Positions 63,244-64,000 of a DNA stretch of 64,000 nt are shown here, piece after piece. The notes below the pieces were generated by a model, which saw only the letters and a list, made by a program, of their open reading frames with translations, was not told the DNA's origin and did no database searches. Source of the DNA: Piliocolobus tephrosceles (taxonomy: Eukaryota > Chordata > Mammalia > Primates > Cercopithecidae); the NCBI RefSeq assembly GCF_002776525.5, contig NC_045435.1, positions 127,375,797 to 127,439,796 on the forward strand, read 5' to 3'. Position 1 is the stretch's first letter; each line of letters begins with the position of its first letter. Both the position numbers and the translations under genes were made by a program.

Positions 63244-64000
63244 TTTCTTTTTTTTTTTTTTTTTTGTTTAACCAAACTGATTTACTCTTGTAATGCTAAT
63301 AAATATAGAAATTGCTGAAGAAAGATTTTGCATTTCCATTGCTACAATGTTCCCCAGAGGGCAGGCAGAGTATGATGTAAAGGGGAAAGGGGAGACAGAA
63401 GAGAACAATTGCTCAAGTGGACATTTTTCACTTGGAGTTCTGTTTTGTCCTGAGGAAAGCTCTATATAAATACCACAACAAAAGTAGCATTATAGGGCAG
63501 AATTCTGCATTTGCAGTTATGATTACTTTATTATTATTTTTTATTATACTTTAAGTTCTAGGGTACATGTGCATAACGTGCAGGTTTGTTACATATGTAT
63601 ACATGTGCCATGTTGGTGTGCTGCACCCATCAACTCGTCAGCACCCGTCAATTCATCATTTATATCAGGTATAACTCCCCAGTGCAATCCCTCCCCCCTC
63701 CCCCCTCCCCATGATAGGCCCCAGTGTGTGATGTTCCCCTTCCCGAGTCCAAGTGAGCTCATTGTTCAGTTCCCATCTATGAGTGAGAACATGCGGTGTT
63801 TGGTTTTCTCTTCTTGTGATAGTTTGCTAAGAATGATGGTTTCCAGCTGCATCCATGTCCCTACAAAGGACGCAAACTCATCCTTTTTTATGGCTGCATA
63901 GTATTCCATGGTGTATATGTGCCACATTTTCTTAATCCAGTCTGTCACTGATGGACATTTGGGTTGATTCCAAGTCTTTGCTATTGTTAATAGTGCTGCA
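63244..64000 (-). mobile_element. L1 with 3' transduction, running off the window
   Basis: On the minus strand, the L1 3' end (63527-64000) includes the last part of ORF2, the 3' UTR with a CT-rich tract at 63689-63710, and a weak A-rich tail. It is followed by 261 bp of non-L1, non-satellite DNA, then an 18-base poly(A), seen as T at 63248-63265. The element sits in alpha monomer m6 (ctctccgattttc at 63231-63243). The 5' end and second target duplication lie beyond the window. Confidence 0.92.
63266..63526 (-). other. L1 3'-transduced unique sequence
   Basis: 261 bp between the L1 3' end and the terminal poly(A), with no alpha, Alu or L1 similarity that I can see. Such segments arise when transcription passes the weak L1 polyadenylation signal and stops at one in the source locus's flank. 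The variant hexamer AGTAAA (minus strand, 63286-63281) lies about 15 bases before the poly(A). I see no coding content. The sequence identifies the genomic site of the parent L1. Confidence 0.85.

Noticed and set aside
1..64000. CENP-B boxes marking an active centromere
   Set aside because: Reading both strands, I noticed no sequence fitting NTTCGNNNNANNCGGGN. Near candidates such as attcgggagcac lack the second half. A pattern search is needed to be certain.

Overview
This window is primate centromeric or pericentromeric DNA. About 54 kb of the 64 kb is diverged alpha satellite, with monomers of about 170 bp. Younger retrotransposons interrupt it. I see no host protein-coding gene, tRNA or rRNA. 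An Old World monkey source (macaque, baboon or guenon group) is likely: the Alu at 19.4 kb carries the Cercopithecid AluYR-type bases, and the L1 3' ends resemble the monkey L1 lineage. The short open frames throughout the satellite are chance products of its periodicity.

Layout: 1-47 end of an L1; 48-4157 alpha family A; 4158-16740 family B; 16741-about 25010 family A again, with an AluY; about 25011-37987 family B, with two L1s; 37988-about 58986 family B in the opposite orientation, with two 5'-inverted L1s and one defective provirus; about 58987-63243 family B in the first orientation; 63244-64000 an L1 carrying a 3' transduction.

Both families have higher-order repeats (HORs). Family B repeats every about 2.23 kb as 13 distinct monomers (called m1-m13 here). 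The 13 split into two related halves: m1-m6 match m7, m8 and m10-m13, with m9 extra, giving 6+7. Family A (block 2) repeats every about 1.20 kb as 7 monomers, again two related halves (4+3), the shorter one having a hybrid last monomer. Variant copies contain hybrid monomers at the positions expected from unequal exchange between paralogous monomers.

The array appears to be no longer homogenised. Insertions are single-copy, HOR copies differ widely, and the provirus LTRs differ at roughly one site in seven by hand alignment. The best reading is a fossil centromere layer, later rearranged (about 21 kb inverted block, A/B switches). Four N runs of exactly 10, 100, 400 and 400 bases look like assembly placeholders; one is flanked by a 29 bp duplicated contig end.
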